Below, in pieces: positions 9,725 to 20,156 of a stretch of DNA of 64,000 nucleotides. The position numbers were made by a program, and so were the translations under genes. Numbering within the stretch: the stretch's first letter is position 1; the number at the start of each line of letters is the position of its first letter. This DNA is from Rheum nobile (lineage: Eukaryota; Streptophyta; Magnoliopsida; Caryophyllales; Polygonaceae), in the NCBI GenBank assembly GCA_027886185.1, contig WOAB01000893.1, positions 1,240,001 through 1,304,000 on the forward strand, given 5' to 3'. Below the pieces are notes generated by a model that saw only the letters and a program-made list of their open reading frames with translations, was not told where the DNA came from and ran no database searches.

Positions 9725-11345
9725 TCAATTCTCCATGTAGAAATGGGTTGCGCGTATCTGTAGCTTTCTTCTTTGCTGGGGATCTTCATGGACTATCCCA
9801 GCCGTTAGAAATCTTCGTATAGGCGTTCTCCAGTCTTCCTCATACTCGATTATTATAAGCTCTGAATTGATGGCCCTGGTGGTACGCGTATCAAGCCATA
9901 CCCGGCCTTTCTGTTGTAGCTTAGCTTTTGAGGCAAGCTTCGCGAGCTCATCTGCTCTCGAATTTTCTATGTGCGGGATTGCCTGAATCTCGAAGTGGTC
10001 GAACATAGCAGATAGTGTCTTCACCCTGAGCTGGTACGCGGGCAAGTTGCTTGTTTTAGCCTCGTAAACACCCTGCACCTGATTCACAACCACCTCGGAG
10101 TCACTGAAACATATAACCCTTCGAGCCCCGTTCGTGAGCGCTAACTCGAGTCCCGCAAGGAGGGCCTTATACTCGGCCTCATTAATTGTCGTTTTGAACT
10201 CAAGTGCGAGGGCATACTCAAAATTTTCTCCTCCGGGCGATGCTAGCGTGACGCCAGCCCCATTACCTTCCTTATTTGCGGCTCCATCCACGAAGAGTGT
10301 CCACTGTGCCTTTTCTTCTACTAGCCCTTCTGTGCTTACCTCGCGGAAACGTGTCTCCACAACAAAGTCCGCGAGGGATTGTGCCTTGATCGTGGGCATG
10401 GGCTTGTAGTCCATGTCAAACTCTGACAGTTCGATTACCCACTTCGTGAGCCTTCCTGACATCGTGGGCCTACTGAACAAACTGCGCAAGGGGAGATCAG
10501 ATAGCACCCGGATTGGATGCGCCTGGAAATACGGGCGCAACTTCCTCGCAGCCATCACAAGAGCCAACACAATTTTCTCTACTGGAGGGTATCTAGTCTT
10601 AGCTGGTATGAGGGCTCTGCTCACAAAATAAATAGGGCATTCCTGCTCGCAAACGAGGACAATACTCATAGCACGCGAACCTGTCGCTAGGTAGAGCTGA
10701 AGGTCTTCTCCTGGAACTGGGGATGACAGAGTGGGTAGTTCAGCCAGGTGCCTCTTTAATTCCGTGAAGGCCACCTCACACTCTGGGGACCACTTGAAGT
10801 TCTGCGGGTCTCTGAGTATAGCAAAGAAGGGGAGCCCTCTTTCTGCGAGCTTTGAACATAATTGGCCCAAGTAGTTCACGGAGCCTATAAATCTTTGCAC
10901 TTTCTTGGTGTTTTCTGGAGGTGTCATCTGCAGCACTGTTTCTACCTTCTCGGGGTTCACATCCATACCACGCGAGCTGATTAGAAAACCCAAGAACTTT
11001 CCAGCTTTCACCCCGAAGTCATTCGCATGGTATGCCTCCCGCTTTCTCTTCACAACAATGTCATTTACATATGCTTCAACAGTGGATCCGATTTGCTCCC
11101 GGAAGATTAGGTCGACCAGTCGTTGGAAGCTGGCTCCTGCATTCTTGAGCCCAAACGGCATGACAGTGTAGCAGTAGGTACCTCTCTCAGTGATAAATGA
11201 TGTGTGTTCCTCGTCCGCGGGGTTCATCTGGACCTGGTTGTACCCTGATTAGGCGTCTAGGAAGGTCAGCGCTTCGTGGCCCGTGGTCGAGTCAACTAGT
11301 TGATCAATTGATGTGAGTGGGTAGCTGTCCTTGGGGCACGCCTTG
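9725..11345 (-). pseudogene. Gypsy-1 reverse transcriptase and two RNase H domains
   Basis: The RT N-terminus (DFTDLNKACPKDSYPL, about 11330) is cut by TAA at 11249-11251. After that, 11227-9725 is open for 500 codons. Visible blocks are TVMPFGLKNAGASFQR, AYVNDIVVKRK, FLGFLISSRGM and the Ty3 RNase H. A second, archaeal-type RNase H follows (WTLFVDGAANKEGNGAG, NEAEYKALLAGLELA, DSEVVVNQVQG, SRADELAKLASKA). The catalytic YVDD motif reads YVND (plus 11060-11071). About 25-30 residues normally between this motif and FGV-x-AGKFLG are missing. Enzyme activity is therefore unlikely. The doubled RNase H supports Tat assignment. Confidence 0.9.
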
Positions 11346-12362
11346 TTAAGGTCCGTGAAATCTACACATTTCCCATTTGTTTTTTTTCACCATGACGGCA
11401 TTCGCGAGCCAGCGAGGATACTGGACTTCGCGAATGAACCCATCGATTATGTGATGGTTGGCCTTCTCAAGCAGCTTGGTATACGACGTGGGAGGCTTCT
11501 TGCACACATGGAGTTTAAAAGAACCGTTTCGGAGCCCCTGGATGAAGGCCATCCGCGCGACCTTCTTATCAAAGTCATGCGCCTGGACCACCTCTGTGGT
11601 GAACCTCTTAACGAAAGACGCAAGAGACTCACCCTCGCGCTGTCGAACGTTCATGACCTCTTGCATGCTGAGTTTCCTCTTATGTGAGCACCCAGAATGT
11701 GCTAGGAAAGAGTCTACGAACTGTTGGAAGCCACTGATGCTCTTCACATGGAGGCTTATCATCCAGGTTAGAGTCGGCCCCGCGAGAGTGTTAGGGTAGC
11801 ATTTGCACATGGTGGGTTCATCTGCCTTGCTCATAAGCATAGTATACTGGTATCGAGACAAGTGGTATCTAGGATCATCTTCCCCTGTGTATTCCTTGAA
11901 CGTCGGGATCTTGAAGTCTAGAGGTGGCGGTGCGAGCAGTATATGGTCCGCGAAGGCCGTGGATCCAAAGAGTGCCAAGGGGAATTCTGGAGCTGGATAT
12001 TTCGGGTAGTACTGTGGCACAAAGTCCACGTAGGGTCTTCGATAGGGCTCCCGCCGCGGCATGTATCGGGGAGGTTCGTGAGTGACTGACACTTGATCGG
12101 CTGGGAACCTTTCCCCATACCATTCGCGTGGCTCTTCGGTGACATATGGCTCTTGGGGTGTGCTCTCAGGTTGGCGCGGAGGAGGAGCAGGCGCTTGCGG
12201 TGGGTGTTCTTGGTGGACCATATGCCATTCCTGGAATTGGCAGAATTGCTCGCACTCCTCTTCGCCCTGGACCACCTCTCGCGGGTGATTCTCAGGCATT
12301 TGGCGATGAGATTGCATCTCCTCTTGAGCTCCTACGGGTGGATCTTCGTGTTCTACTGCCAT
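11346..12362 (-). CDS. Gypsy-1 Gag, fused directly to the RT N-terminus
   Basis: A 338-codon frame starts at ATG 12362. A Pro/Glu-rich N-terminus precedes a Retrotrans_gag-type domain: FKIPTFKEYTGEDDPRYHLS, LAGPTLTWM, ESLASFVKRFTTEV and MAFIQGLRNGSF. After KLLEKANHHI the frame passes straight into RT N-terminal sequence (IREVQYPRWLANAVMVKKNK), so the Gag C-terminus, zinc knuckle and protease are deleted. The frame closes shortly afterwards at 11346. It could at most make a truncated Gag. Confidence 0.85.
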   Translation of the reverse strand: MAVEHEDPPVGAQEEMQSHRQMPENHPREVVQGEEECEQFCQFQEWHMVHQEHPPQAPAPPPRQPESTPQEPYVTEEPREWYGERFPADQVSVTHEPPRYMPRREPYRRPYVDFVPQYYPKYPAPEFPLALFGSTAFADHILLAPPPLDFKIPTFKEYTGEDDPRYHLSRYQYTMLMSKADEPTMCKCYPNTLAGPTLTWMISLHVKSISGFQQFVDSFLAHSGCSHKRKLSMQEVMNVRQREGESLASFVKRFTTEVVQAHDFDKKVARMAFIQGLRNGSFKLHVCKKPPTSYTKLLEKANHHIIDGFIREVQYPRWLANAVMVKKNKWEMCRFHGP

Positions 12363-12403
12363 CGTTGTTTGTTGTTAGTTGGACCTAGCTGCGCGAGGAC
12401 CTC

Positions 12404-12420
12404 CCCATGGATGGCGCCAG
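12404..12420 (-). other. Gypsy-1 primer-binding site
   Basis: Next to the inner end of the 5' LTR the minus strand reads TGGCGCCATCCATGGGG, one base after the LTR. TGGCGCC-type sites are the usual PBS of Tat elements, which prime from a host tRNA 3' end. Confidence 0.7.
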
Positions 12421-13004
12421 TGTTGAATTCCGGTTCAATGCTCGTAAAGACGCCAAAGATCAACACACCTTTGGCCCGGATTTCTCTGAGATTCGCATTT
12501 TTCGGGGATGTCCTCAACAACTTTCTGGCTACTGGCTTCGCATGGGGTGAGCTCTCGTACTCCTGACTTCAACTCTGGCGCTGGTGCTTCTCCTCCTTAC
12601 TTCTCCAGATCGTCGATCGTGGTTCCTAAGCATCGACCGCCTTCTTGAATGTTGGATTCACCTAAAAACACCCCGGAAATGGCTTCCCCTGGGGTAGGCT
12701 CTCCAACGTTCAAGTCAGTGAAGGTTCACGATCAAGGAAAAAATGAAAGAGACTCTCAAAGATGCATAAACCAGAATCAAAACTGGCACGAATCTCGCTC
12801 TTTTCACTCCGATTTTCTGGTTTTTGTTTCTTGGAGAAGAAGAAGAAAGAGCAGCCAATTGAGTGCTCTTGCTCTCTTTCTCTCTCCTCTAACTGAATTC
12901 TTCTCAAAAGTGTCAAAAAAGATCCCCTTCTCTCTCTCTAAAATAGGGGTATTTATAGAGGTGATCCTCCTTTTCTCAAGCTGTCACATGTCACTCCTGC
13001 TCAT
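12421..13004 (-). repeat. Gypsy-1 5' LTR, larger part (split by gypsy-2)
   Basis: This part is collinear with 2757-3347 of the other LTR. The match stops at ctcat (13000-13004) where gypsy-2 begins, and resumes at gggctt (18411) after the second ctcat copy. It contains the LTR TATA box (plus near 12953). Confidence 0.92.
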
Positions 13005-13711
13005 TGATGCGACCCTGCCCTCCATGACGGCCATAGAAGAAGAAGCCATGATCGTGAGCTCAGAAGGGCCAAGTACGAAGACCGCGATCTTCCTCCCACT
13101 ACTCGCTTCGAGTACGGAGACCGCGATCTTCGTCATACTTCTCGCATCTGGTACAGAGACCGCGATCCCCTTCAAGCACCTTCAGCCAAGCCCAGAGATC
13201 GCGTTCTATCTCAAGATCCTCGCCGTCATCATTGAACGCGTTATTTGATTGCTTTGTAAATTTTAGAACATTAATACTTTCAGTGTTTTTCTTTGGGGTG
13301 TGTGTTCCACGCGTGTCGCGTGGGCTAGTCCATTAAGCGAGACTCGGCCCATCCGAGTCCCGCTATCTCCTATAAAAGGTCATCTCGACCTTCTGTACTA
13401 GGTTACGTCTAATTTGAATCAAAGCTTAAGTTTGAGAGCATATCGCCTCCTTCCTTTGATTGGACGTCAAACACTTTCTGTCTTCTCATCTCCTTCACTC
13501 CGCCGCCGACGCTACGGCATCCACTCGATCTCCATCGAGTTTATCCAACCCCGCCGCCGACGCTACAGCCACTCACTTGATCTTCTCGAGTCTAGCCCCC
13601 CTCCGCTGCCGACGCTACGGCTTCGTTCACCTCTCGAGGCCACAAATACCGCGTTCCCTTCAAACACACTCAGGTTCGACACGCACGTTCACCTCTCGAG
13701 GCCACAAATAC
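13005..13711 (+). repeat. Gypsy-2 5' LTR with rearranged 3' end
   Basis: It matches the 3' LTR (17675-18405) up to about 13684. After that it lacks the last ~55 bp of the 3' copy and instead repeats gttcacctctcgaggccacaaatac, a stretch also found upstream at about 13625-13649. It contains a promoter-like CTATAAAAGG near 13370. Differences from the 3' copy are of the order of a few per cent by eye. Confidence 0.88.
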
Positions 13712-13724
13712 TGGCATCAGAGCC
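13712..13724 (+). other. Gypsy-2 primer-binding site
   Basis: TGGCATCAGAGCC differs at one base from the plant initiator tRNA-Met site TGGTATCAGAGCC. It abuts the rearranged end of the 5' LTR. Confidence 0.8.
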
Positions 13725-14525
13725 TTTGATCTTGTAAGTCGCTTGTCAAGTCTCATTTGTTCACAATTTTTCTTCTCCATCATCTTGCTTCCGCGATTGT
13801 CACAATTTTTTTTTTCCTTTTCTTCCATGCTAGTCCATTCGGTTTCCACAAGAGAATCTCTTGGCCGATTAATTGCTTGACCCTCGTGAAAATTGTGTGA
13901 TTTGCTCGCGTGAAATCTTCTAAAATTCATTGCTTAATTTGCTTAGATGATTCCGTGAATTTCGCATGCCATATCTTCTTGTTGATTGACCATCATAAAT
14001 CTGAATCAATCTTCTCTCTCCTCTCACGCGATTTTCGTGATTTCTTTCCTTAGTTACCAAACCATTTTATTTTCATTTTTAAGTGTGTCAATCTTATCCG
14101 ATATCAATCAAAAGTCAAAGACTAAGATTCGGATTTGAAATTCAAATTTCAAAATTCAAGTCGCATTAAAAAAAAAGACGCGACTTATAAAAAAAAAAGG
14201 AAAGCCAAAATAAGGCAACCTTCTTCCACCTTCGGCTTGGCTCATCTTCTCTACCCTTCCACCGTCTAGGTTAACACCTTGAAAGTTGGTTCTTGTGTGT
14301 TTGTGTGTTTACGTAAGAGGTTAAGACTTTAATCAATTGGTTTTGTTTGGTTATGTACTTGCATATCACACTTGTTTTGTGTTTTGCCTAAGCCGCCCTC
14401 ACGGCCAAAAGACCGCGCCTTCCTACATGAACACTTGTGTCTTGATACATGCTTGCTTGTTCTTTGGGTTGTGTTGTCTTTTGTTCATTTTTACTTGGAT
14501 GTCTGGTCACATTGTGATAGGAAAC
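13725..14525 (+). other. Gypsy-2 untranslated leader
   Basis: This is an AT-rich leader between PBS and gag with no supported gene. Upstream in-frame TTG and ATG codons extend the gag frame, but the protein similarity to the related element at 52-54 kb does not require them. Confidence 0.6.
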
Positions 14526-16151
14526 ATGACAGACCCTATTCATCCAAGTGGAGACGGCAGTGGTGCAAACGAGAACGCGCCAAATCCAACCTTGGTGCCA
14601 CAACCAGACCAACAGAATGAAGATCCCATTTTGGAGCTCTCTATAGAGCAACGCGAGATACAAGAACTTAGGCGCCAAGTTGCCCAATTACAGGCCATGC
14701 AACGCGCTGCGCCGGCCCAACCCACACCAACTTTGATGGTCCCTATGGACACCCTAGGCGCACCGCGTCACACTGAAGCCGGGCCAAGTCAACAACGAGT
14801 GGACAAGGGAAAAGGAGTCATGCCATCCACCTCAAACTTGCAACTGCGACTTCACAGAATCCAATCAGTGATCGAAAGCCGCCAAGGCTATGTGTCGTAT
14901 CGCGAACGCTACGCACCGCGAGCAACACCTGCCGGCTACGACAACGGCTCCGACCGCGATGCGGATTCCCCTGGTGAGTACTCTGAACCCTTTGACTTCC
15001 ATGACAGGTATGAAGCCAGAGGAACAAGACACCGCCGCGAGATTGCCTCAACACCGCTTGCCGACCAAGCCAGACGAGAAGAACGCGACTCCGGTCTGCC
15101 GCATCGATCCTATCGCGCCCCATACGTTGAGCCGCGTCACCGTCGCCATGATCTCACCCCAGTGCCATTCAACGTCAACGACCACCTTGGCCATCAAAGC
15201 GCGTGTACTCCGCGTTATGGCTCTAATGGATATGGATCGACGACACTGACTATACATGATGACTTCAATGAGTTCAACGATGAGGAGATGGAGGATGTCG
15301 GGCTCATCAATCCAGGCTCCTTCCATCCTCCCCTTGGTGACCCCATTGAACTCCAAGATCGGCCAGCGGATTGGATTCCACCTCCACTCCAACCAGTAGG
15401 ACAACCCCATCGCATTCTGGGCGACAACACGCGTGACTTTCGTCGCCAACACAATGCACCTGCTCAAAGACGAAGACAAGGACGCGCTGAGTACAACGCG
15501 CCTCCTAGGGACTTCGTCGCTGAAGATGTCCAGGCTCGCCAAGCTCGCCGTCCTCATCATCGTGCTAAGGAAGCTACACAACGCGCTTATGCGCCACAAC
15601 CTGCTCAACACACACCAAGGCTTAGCAGCCATGAGGTAAAAGTTAAAATTGAGCATTTCTTTGGTGAATATGATCTCGCTGTGTTTCTTGAGTGGGTGCA
15701 GGCTATAGAGTATACTTTGCGATATTGTCGCGTCCCCACAGAGGAGAATGTTGATGCGGCAACACTATATTTCAGAGGCGATGCACGCGTTTGGTACCAC
15801 AGGTTCGTGGATGATCGCGTTCGCCGCCGTCTCGCGCCCATCACAGATTGGCACCAACTTGTCTACGTGATGACAAAGAAGTACGTGCCCGCGGACTATA
15901 GAAACCAAATGCGAATGGAGATTGCAATGGCGCGTAAAGGCTCTAAAACACCACTGGAGTTCTTCTCTCAGTTGGAAGACATGTACTACAAAGCCAGCAT
16001 CAGTGTCGCCCCATCCACACTGCGAACAAAGTTTCTGAGTGGCTTGAATGTGTCCATTCGTGACCAACTCGAGATATTGCCAATCAAGGATCTGAATACC
16101 TTGACTCACACCGCGATGCAACTATACAACCAACAATCGTGTCGCCGGTAA
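14526..16151 (+). pseudogene. Gypsy-2 Gag
   Basis: I choose ATG 14526 (MTDPIHPSG) because the open frame upstream begins with a non-ATG codon and is hydrophobic and unlike Gag. A charged, Arg-rich N-terminal half contains an early coiled-coil-like stretch (IEQREIQELRRQVAQL). The conserved capsid domain follows: VKIEHFFGEYDLAVFLEWV, AATLYFRGDARVWYHRF, MTKKYVPADYRNQM, PLEFFSQLEDMYYKA and FLSGLNVSIRDQLE. The frame ends at TAA 16149-16151 but continues in the same frame into the zinc knuckle, so the stop is probably a mutation within a once-continuous Gag-protease ORF. Confidence 0.85.
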
Positions 16152-17219
16152 CCTACTTGGCAAACCCCAGGTCCAAGCAGGTATGATTCTAACTCTGGTC
16201 CATCCCCTACTATTAATGTGCACGGTCCACCCACAGGAAAGACCGCGTCAACCACCAATGCTCCTCGCGCGACGCCAACAACGGGTTCATCACCAACACC
16301 TGAGCGCGCGCGTGACTTGGAGTGTTTCAAGTGTGGAGGAAGAGGGCACTACAAGAGAGATTGCCCAAACAACAAGAAAGTCCTTTTCTCCAGCATCATC
16401 GCGGGATATGAATCTTATGAGGAGGAGGACACGCCCTTGGAGCCCATCGAGGAAGGGGTCGAATATGACAATGAGAAGGCTTACACTTGTGAAGCCACCG
16501 CGCTACATGCATGCACACCATTGAGCCTCGTCACGCGGCGTATCCTCACCATCAAGGAAGGCAGCCTTGTCGACCAACGTGAGCATCTCTTCCACATGCG
16601 TTGCTTGGTTAAGACCGCGGCCTTGAGTGTTATCATCGATGGAGGAAGTTGTTGTAACATCATCATCGAGAAGGTGGTCAACCATCTCAGCCTGCCAACA
16701 ACGACTCACCCACAACCATATGGCCTACAATGGATTTCTTTGAGTTCTGGTAACACTGTAATTCGACAATGTCTTATCTCTTTTTCCATTGGCCCATATT
16801 CAGACTGAGTCCTTTGTGATGTCATTGCAATGGACGCCACACATGTTTTGTTGGGGCGCCCATGGCAGTTCGACAGGCGCGTTCTTCACGATGGCTATTT
16901 AAACACTCATGTGTTTACTTACCACGGGAAACGCGTCACGCTCTTACCCATGTTTCCCCATGAGATTTTACAAGATCAGGTTGAGCGTGATCGACAAAAG
17001 GGGATTGAAGCAGCAAAGACCGCGTTAAAGCGGACGCGTCCCAAACAAGACAATGCCGATGCTTCCAATACCCCAGACCCCAGTAGTAGGACAACGCGTT
17101 CTTCCAAAGGGCACGAAGTCGTTTCCAACGACAAAGAGCCCAATGCGCCACCTAGTGGCCAAGACGGTGCAAAGACCGCGTTAAAAGGAACCTTTGAGCA
17201 CAGCTTGCTTCTTCGCTAA
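16152..17219 (+). pseudogene. Gypsy-2 zinc knuckle and aspartic protease
   Basis: This continues the Gag frame. The CCHC knuckle CFKCGGRGHYKRDC (about 16324-16365) binds nucleic acid. The retropepsin active site is VIIDGGSCCNII (about 16629-16664), with DGG in place of the common DSG/DTG, as in several plant gypsy lineages. A TGA at 16806-16808 interrupts it. Past it, VIAMDATHVLLGRPWQFDR and LLPMFPHEILQDQVERD are the usual post-protease blocks. A Ser/Pro/Lys-rich tail ends at 17219. The protease would process the polyprotein if read through. Confidence 0.82.
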
Positions 17220-17674
17220 CCTCGCGACCTCCATGCTACCTTGCACGACAACGCGAAATGTGTCTTGTTGGTGCCAACGCGTTGCACTCCAGAGACCCCC
17301 ATCAGGGAAGCTTTGCCAGAGGCGCCTCCCCAAGCTCTACCAGCCTTGCGTGGCATTCAAAACACACTCGACTGGGTGACTGGTGCCTATCTGCAAAAAC
17401 GCGACCGACGTCGATTTGTGTTCGACACCGGAGACCTCCATTGGATGCACTTGCAAAATGACCGATTCCAATCGCGGCGCAAGCACCAGTTGGCTCAACG
17501 CGGAGAGGGGCCATTCCGCGTCGTGCAAGCCATTCGAGATAAAGCTTACCAGATTGAGCTGCCCAGAGACTATGGCGTCCATGCGACCTCCAACGTTGCG
17601 GATTTGGATGAATATGTGGAGCACAAGCTCGATGTTGGTGAAGCGGGGATGCTTCACAGCCAAGTGGGGGAGGG
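17220..17674 (+). pseudogene. Gypsy-2 junction: RT start fused to integrase C-terminus
   Basis: In frame 17241-17918, LPALRGIQNTLDWVTGAYLQ matches the linker just before RT in plant gypsy Pol. A few residues later the frame is already in the integrase tail: FDTGDLHWMHLQNDRF, GEGPFRVVQAIRDKAYQIEL and NVADLDEYVE. Everything between (RT, RNase H, integrase core) is missing. The frame then reads through the polypurine tract (17661-17674, ending gtgggggaggg) into the 3' LTR, as is usual for plant gypsy polyproteins. Confidence 0.8.
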
Positions 17675-18405
17675 TGATGCGACCCTGCCCTCCATGACGG
17701 CCATAGAAGAAGAAGCCATGACCGTGAGCTCAGAAGGGCCAAGTACGAAGACCGCGATCTTCCTCCCACTACTCGCTTCGAGTACAGAGACCGCGATCTT
17801 CGTCATACTTCTCGCATCTGGTACAGAGACCGCGATCCCCTTCAAGCACCTCCAGCCAAGCCCAGAGATCGCATTCTATCTCAAGATCCTCGCCGTCATC
17901 ATTGAACGCGTTATTTGATTGCTTTGTAAATTTTAGAACATTAATATTTTCAGTGTTTTTCTTTGGGGTGTGTGTTCCACACGTGTCGCATGGGCCAGCC
18001 CATTAAGCAAGACTCGGCCCATCCGAGTCCCGCTATCTCCTATAAAAGGTCATCTCGACCTTCCGTACTAGGTTACGTCTAATTTGAATCAAAGCTTAAG
18101 TTTGAGAGCCTATCGCCTCCTTACTTTGATTGGACGTCAAACACTTTCTGTCTTCTCATCTCCTTCACTTCGCCGTCGACGCTACGACATCCACTCGATC
18201 TCCATCGAGTTTATCCAACCCCGCCGCCGACGCTACGGCTACTCACTCGATCTTCTCGAGTCTAGCCCCCCTCCACTGCCGACGCTACAGCTTCGTTCAC
18301 CTCTCGAGGCCACAAATACCGCATTCCCTCCAAACACCCTCAGGTTCGACACGCGCGACTCACCAGCAAGATCTCGATCCGGCATTCACAAGCAGGAACG
18401 CATCA
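17675..18405 (+). repeat. Gypsy-2 3' LTR
   Basis: This complete 731-bp LTR starts TGATGCGACC and ends GGAACGCATCA. Its first ~240 bp extend the polyprotein frame. A TATA-like CTATAAAAGG lies near 18039. Confidence 0.92.
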
Positions 18406-18410
18406 CTCAT

Positions 18411-18533
18411 GGGCTTATTTCTTCTCTACATGGGCCTTCTTCTTACTCGACGCGGCCCACGTACATGTCAAGGCCCGAATGCTAGCGTCTGGGTCTTCAC
18501 ATGCCTTCGTCTCGTTGGAATCTGACCCCCACA
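18411..18533 (-). repeat. Gypsy-1 5' LTR, outer part
   Basis: This 123-bp remainder of the gypsy-1 5' LTR continues the match to 3348-3460 and ends gacccccaca at 18533. The gypsy-1 TSD copy agaat (18534-18538) follows. Confidence 0.9.
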
Positions 18534-19256
18534 AGAATCTCTCAGGATACCGCCACCACCCACCGTCTCGGGGTTACCTTTGGAAACACCATCCGAGCAT
18601 AAAGAAATCCAACCATGTGTAGGCCGACACCAGTGGTCGGGAACTATAGGAACAATAGCAGCAGGGGAGCCCATTAGAGGCGAGGAGCTCAGCCTGGCAA
18701 CAATGAACACACAACACGAGTTAAACGAGGGGAAGAATCAACACCATTAAAGACAAGATCGTTGCTCACCTTTCTTGATTGACAGACCAACATGGTGCTC
18801 CAAGCATCCAAATGTTGAATATTCAAGAGGATCCAAGCATACACAGATGGAGCCTCGAAGAAACCCGAAGGTAAGTCATTACCACCAAGAGAGAGCTAGG
18901 TGTTACGGATGGGAGAGAAGTCACAAAGTAGATGGAGACTCGATTCAATCAAAGGGCATAAATCGGATGGAGCAATATGTCGCTTGGCCCGAGTTATTGC
19001 ACATGATTACCCCATGCGCAGCCAAGAAAAGGAAATTATGCGCCCGTTGTTGTGCAAGATCCTTTCATATTTTAGTCCAAACTGAAATTTGAGGCTGCAT
19101 AGAAGGCCCATGAAGCAGCTGGAGGGCCGATTTGGCCGTGAAACAACCCAAGGAGGACGAGTTCCAGAAAAATTATCAACAACAGAGGAGTCGGGCACGA
19201 TACAAATGGAAGACAATCTGCTGCGAATATCATCAGTGAGAAAGGGTGAAATTAAG
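18534..19256 (-). mobile_element. LINE-1 fragment: zf-RVT region and RNase H N-terminal part
   Basis: From high to low coordinates the minus strand reads SPFLTDDIRSRLSSI (start of the zf-RVT region, next to copia-2), then a decayed FLFLAAHG block. Next comes the RNase H N-terminus GWISLCSDGVSKGNP and GGGGILRDS at 18600-18539. The next residues of that domain are at 2751 and below, directly beyond gypsy-1, and the frame continues across the gap once one TSD copy is discounted. Several frameshifts and stops are present. Confidence 0.85.
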
Positions 19257-20156
19257 TCTTGGATCGTTAGAGTTACGTCTGAGGGAACAAAAGCTGTGTT
19301 CCCACAGAAGGTGCAGCGGAATAATATAGCAAGAAAGATAAAATAACGAACTCACGATGTATAGTGGAAACCTCAATCAGTCAAATAACTAATCAAGGAA
19401 CAACCACTATCTTCAAGCTTCTCGCTTGAGAGGATTTTGAAGCGTCTACTTGTCTTATTGATTTCTTGTTTGATTACACTTGTAGCCTGGACTCCAAACC
19501 CTAGACTTCCCACCTAAGTTTGAATCTCTTCTACAACGGTGAATACGAACTCAACCCTCTAAGACTCACAAGCACTTCACTCTCTTTTTCTTCTCAGTTT
19601 AATTCTCCGAGTTCGTACGTAGAAATGAATCACACATTCCTATAAATACAACTCGACTAAAACAATCGTAACAAGATAAAGTATCTTTCTAAAATCGGTA
19701 ACAAGAAGATATTAAATGATTTGAAGAATATTATCTTAGCCGCCTATATTATCTAAGGAAGGAATTCCTAAGATAACATAATCGGATAAAGATAAAATCT
19801 TCTCTCTCCAAATATATTATCTTAGGAAAGATTTCCTAAGATAACGCATTCGGATTCTCTCTCCACATCTTCTCTTCGACGAGATCCTTCCAGCCGAATT
19901 CCTTCTTCCTTGACCGCGTGATCTTCAAAGATAATCTTCATAATCTTCACGCTGAATATCCTTCACTCCATTCGCAGCTTGATTGATGTTCGTCATTGAT
20001 GTTCCTTGAGAGGTAACAAAGCATGTGGAGAAAGCTTTATTCCCTCTACAATTCTTCGCTGCCAATGATTCCCTGTGACAACTGTTTTGTTCCTGAAACA
20101 CTTAGTTACCAGATTAGTTGAATGTTTGTTACCATCAAAACCTAAGGAATTCAACA
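19257..20156 (-). repeat. Copia-2 3' LTR
   Basis: This 900-bp LTR matches 24521-25420 with about two to three dozen differences by eye. The TATA-like segment on the minus strand corresponds to plus 19640-19650 (cctataaatac region). Confidence 0.92.

Larger units (their letters stand above)
13000..18410 (+). mobile_element. Gypsy-2: RT-less Ty3/gypsy element inside the gypsy-1 LTR
   Basis: The element occupies 13005-18405 (5401 bp) between 5-bp duplications ctcat (13000-13004, 18406-18410). Its ends are TGATGCG and CGCATCA, a perfect 7-bp inverted repeat. It carries gag, zinc knuckle and protease on the plus strand, then jumps from the very start of RT into the integrase C-terminus. Reverse transcriptase, RNase H and the integrase catalytic core are absent. 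Such elements can only move with enzymes supplied by a relative. It is younger than gypsy-1, into which it inserted. Confidence 0.92.
2757..18533 (-). mobile_element. Gypsy-1: Tat-type Ty3/gypsy LTR element (contains gypsy-2)
   Basis: This minus-strand LTR retrotransposon has LTRs at 2757-3460 (3') and 12421-13004 plus 18411-18533 (5', split by gypsy-2). LTR ends on the plus strand are TGTTGAATTC and GACCCCCA(T/C)A. A 5-bp TSD, ggaat at 2752-2756 and agaat at 18534-18538, carries one substitution. Order from the 5' LTR is PBS, gag, RT, Ty3-type RNase H, archaeal-type RNase H, integrase, a 5-kb antisense-gene region, PPT and 3' LTR. The extra RNase H (AQWTLFVDGAANKEG onward) is diagnostic of the Tat lineage. 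Stops, a frameshift and deletions make it non-functional. Confidence 0.9.

Noticed and set aside
8619..12362. Endogenous pararetrovirus origin of the RT-bearing element
   Set aside because: It has LTRs, a TSD, a PBS, integrase and a second RNase H of Tat type. No movement or coat protein of a pararetrovirus is present.
14337..14525. Hydrophobic N-terminal extension of the gypsy-2 Gag frame as a signal peptide
   Set aside because: The extension starts at TTG and is unlike Gag N-termini; ATG 14526 gives a normal start.
15048..15656. 202-codon minus-strand frame inside gypsy-2 gag
   Set aside because: It is an antisense shadow of Gag with no domain and no codon signal beyond the complement of Gag.
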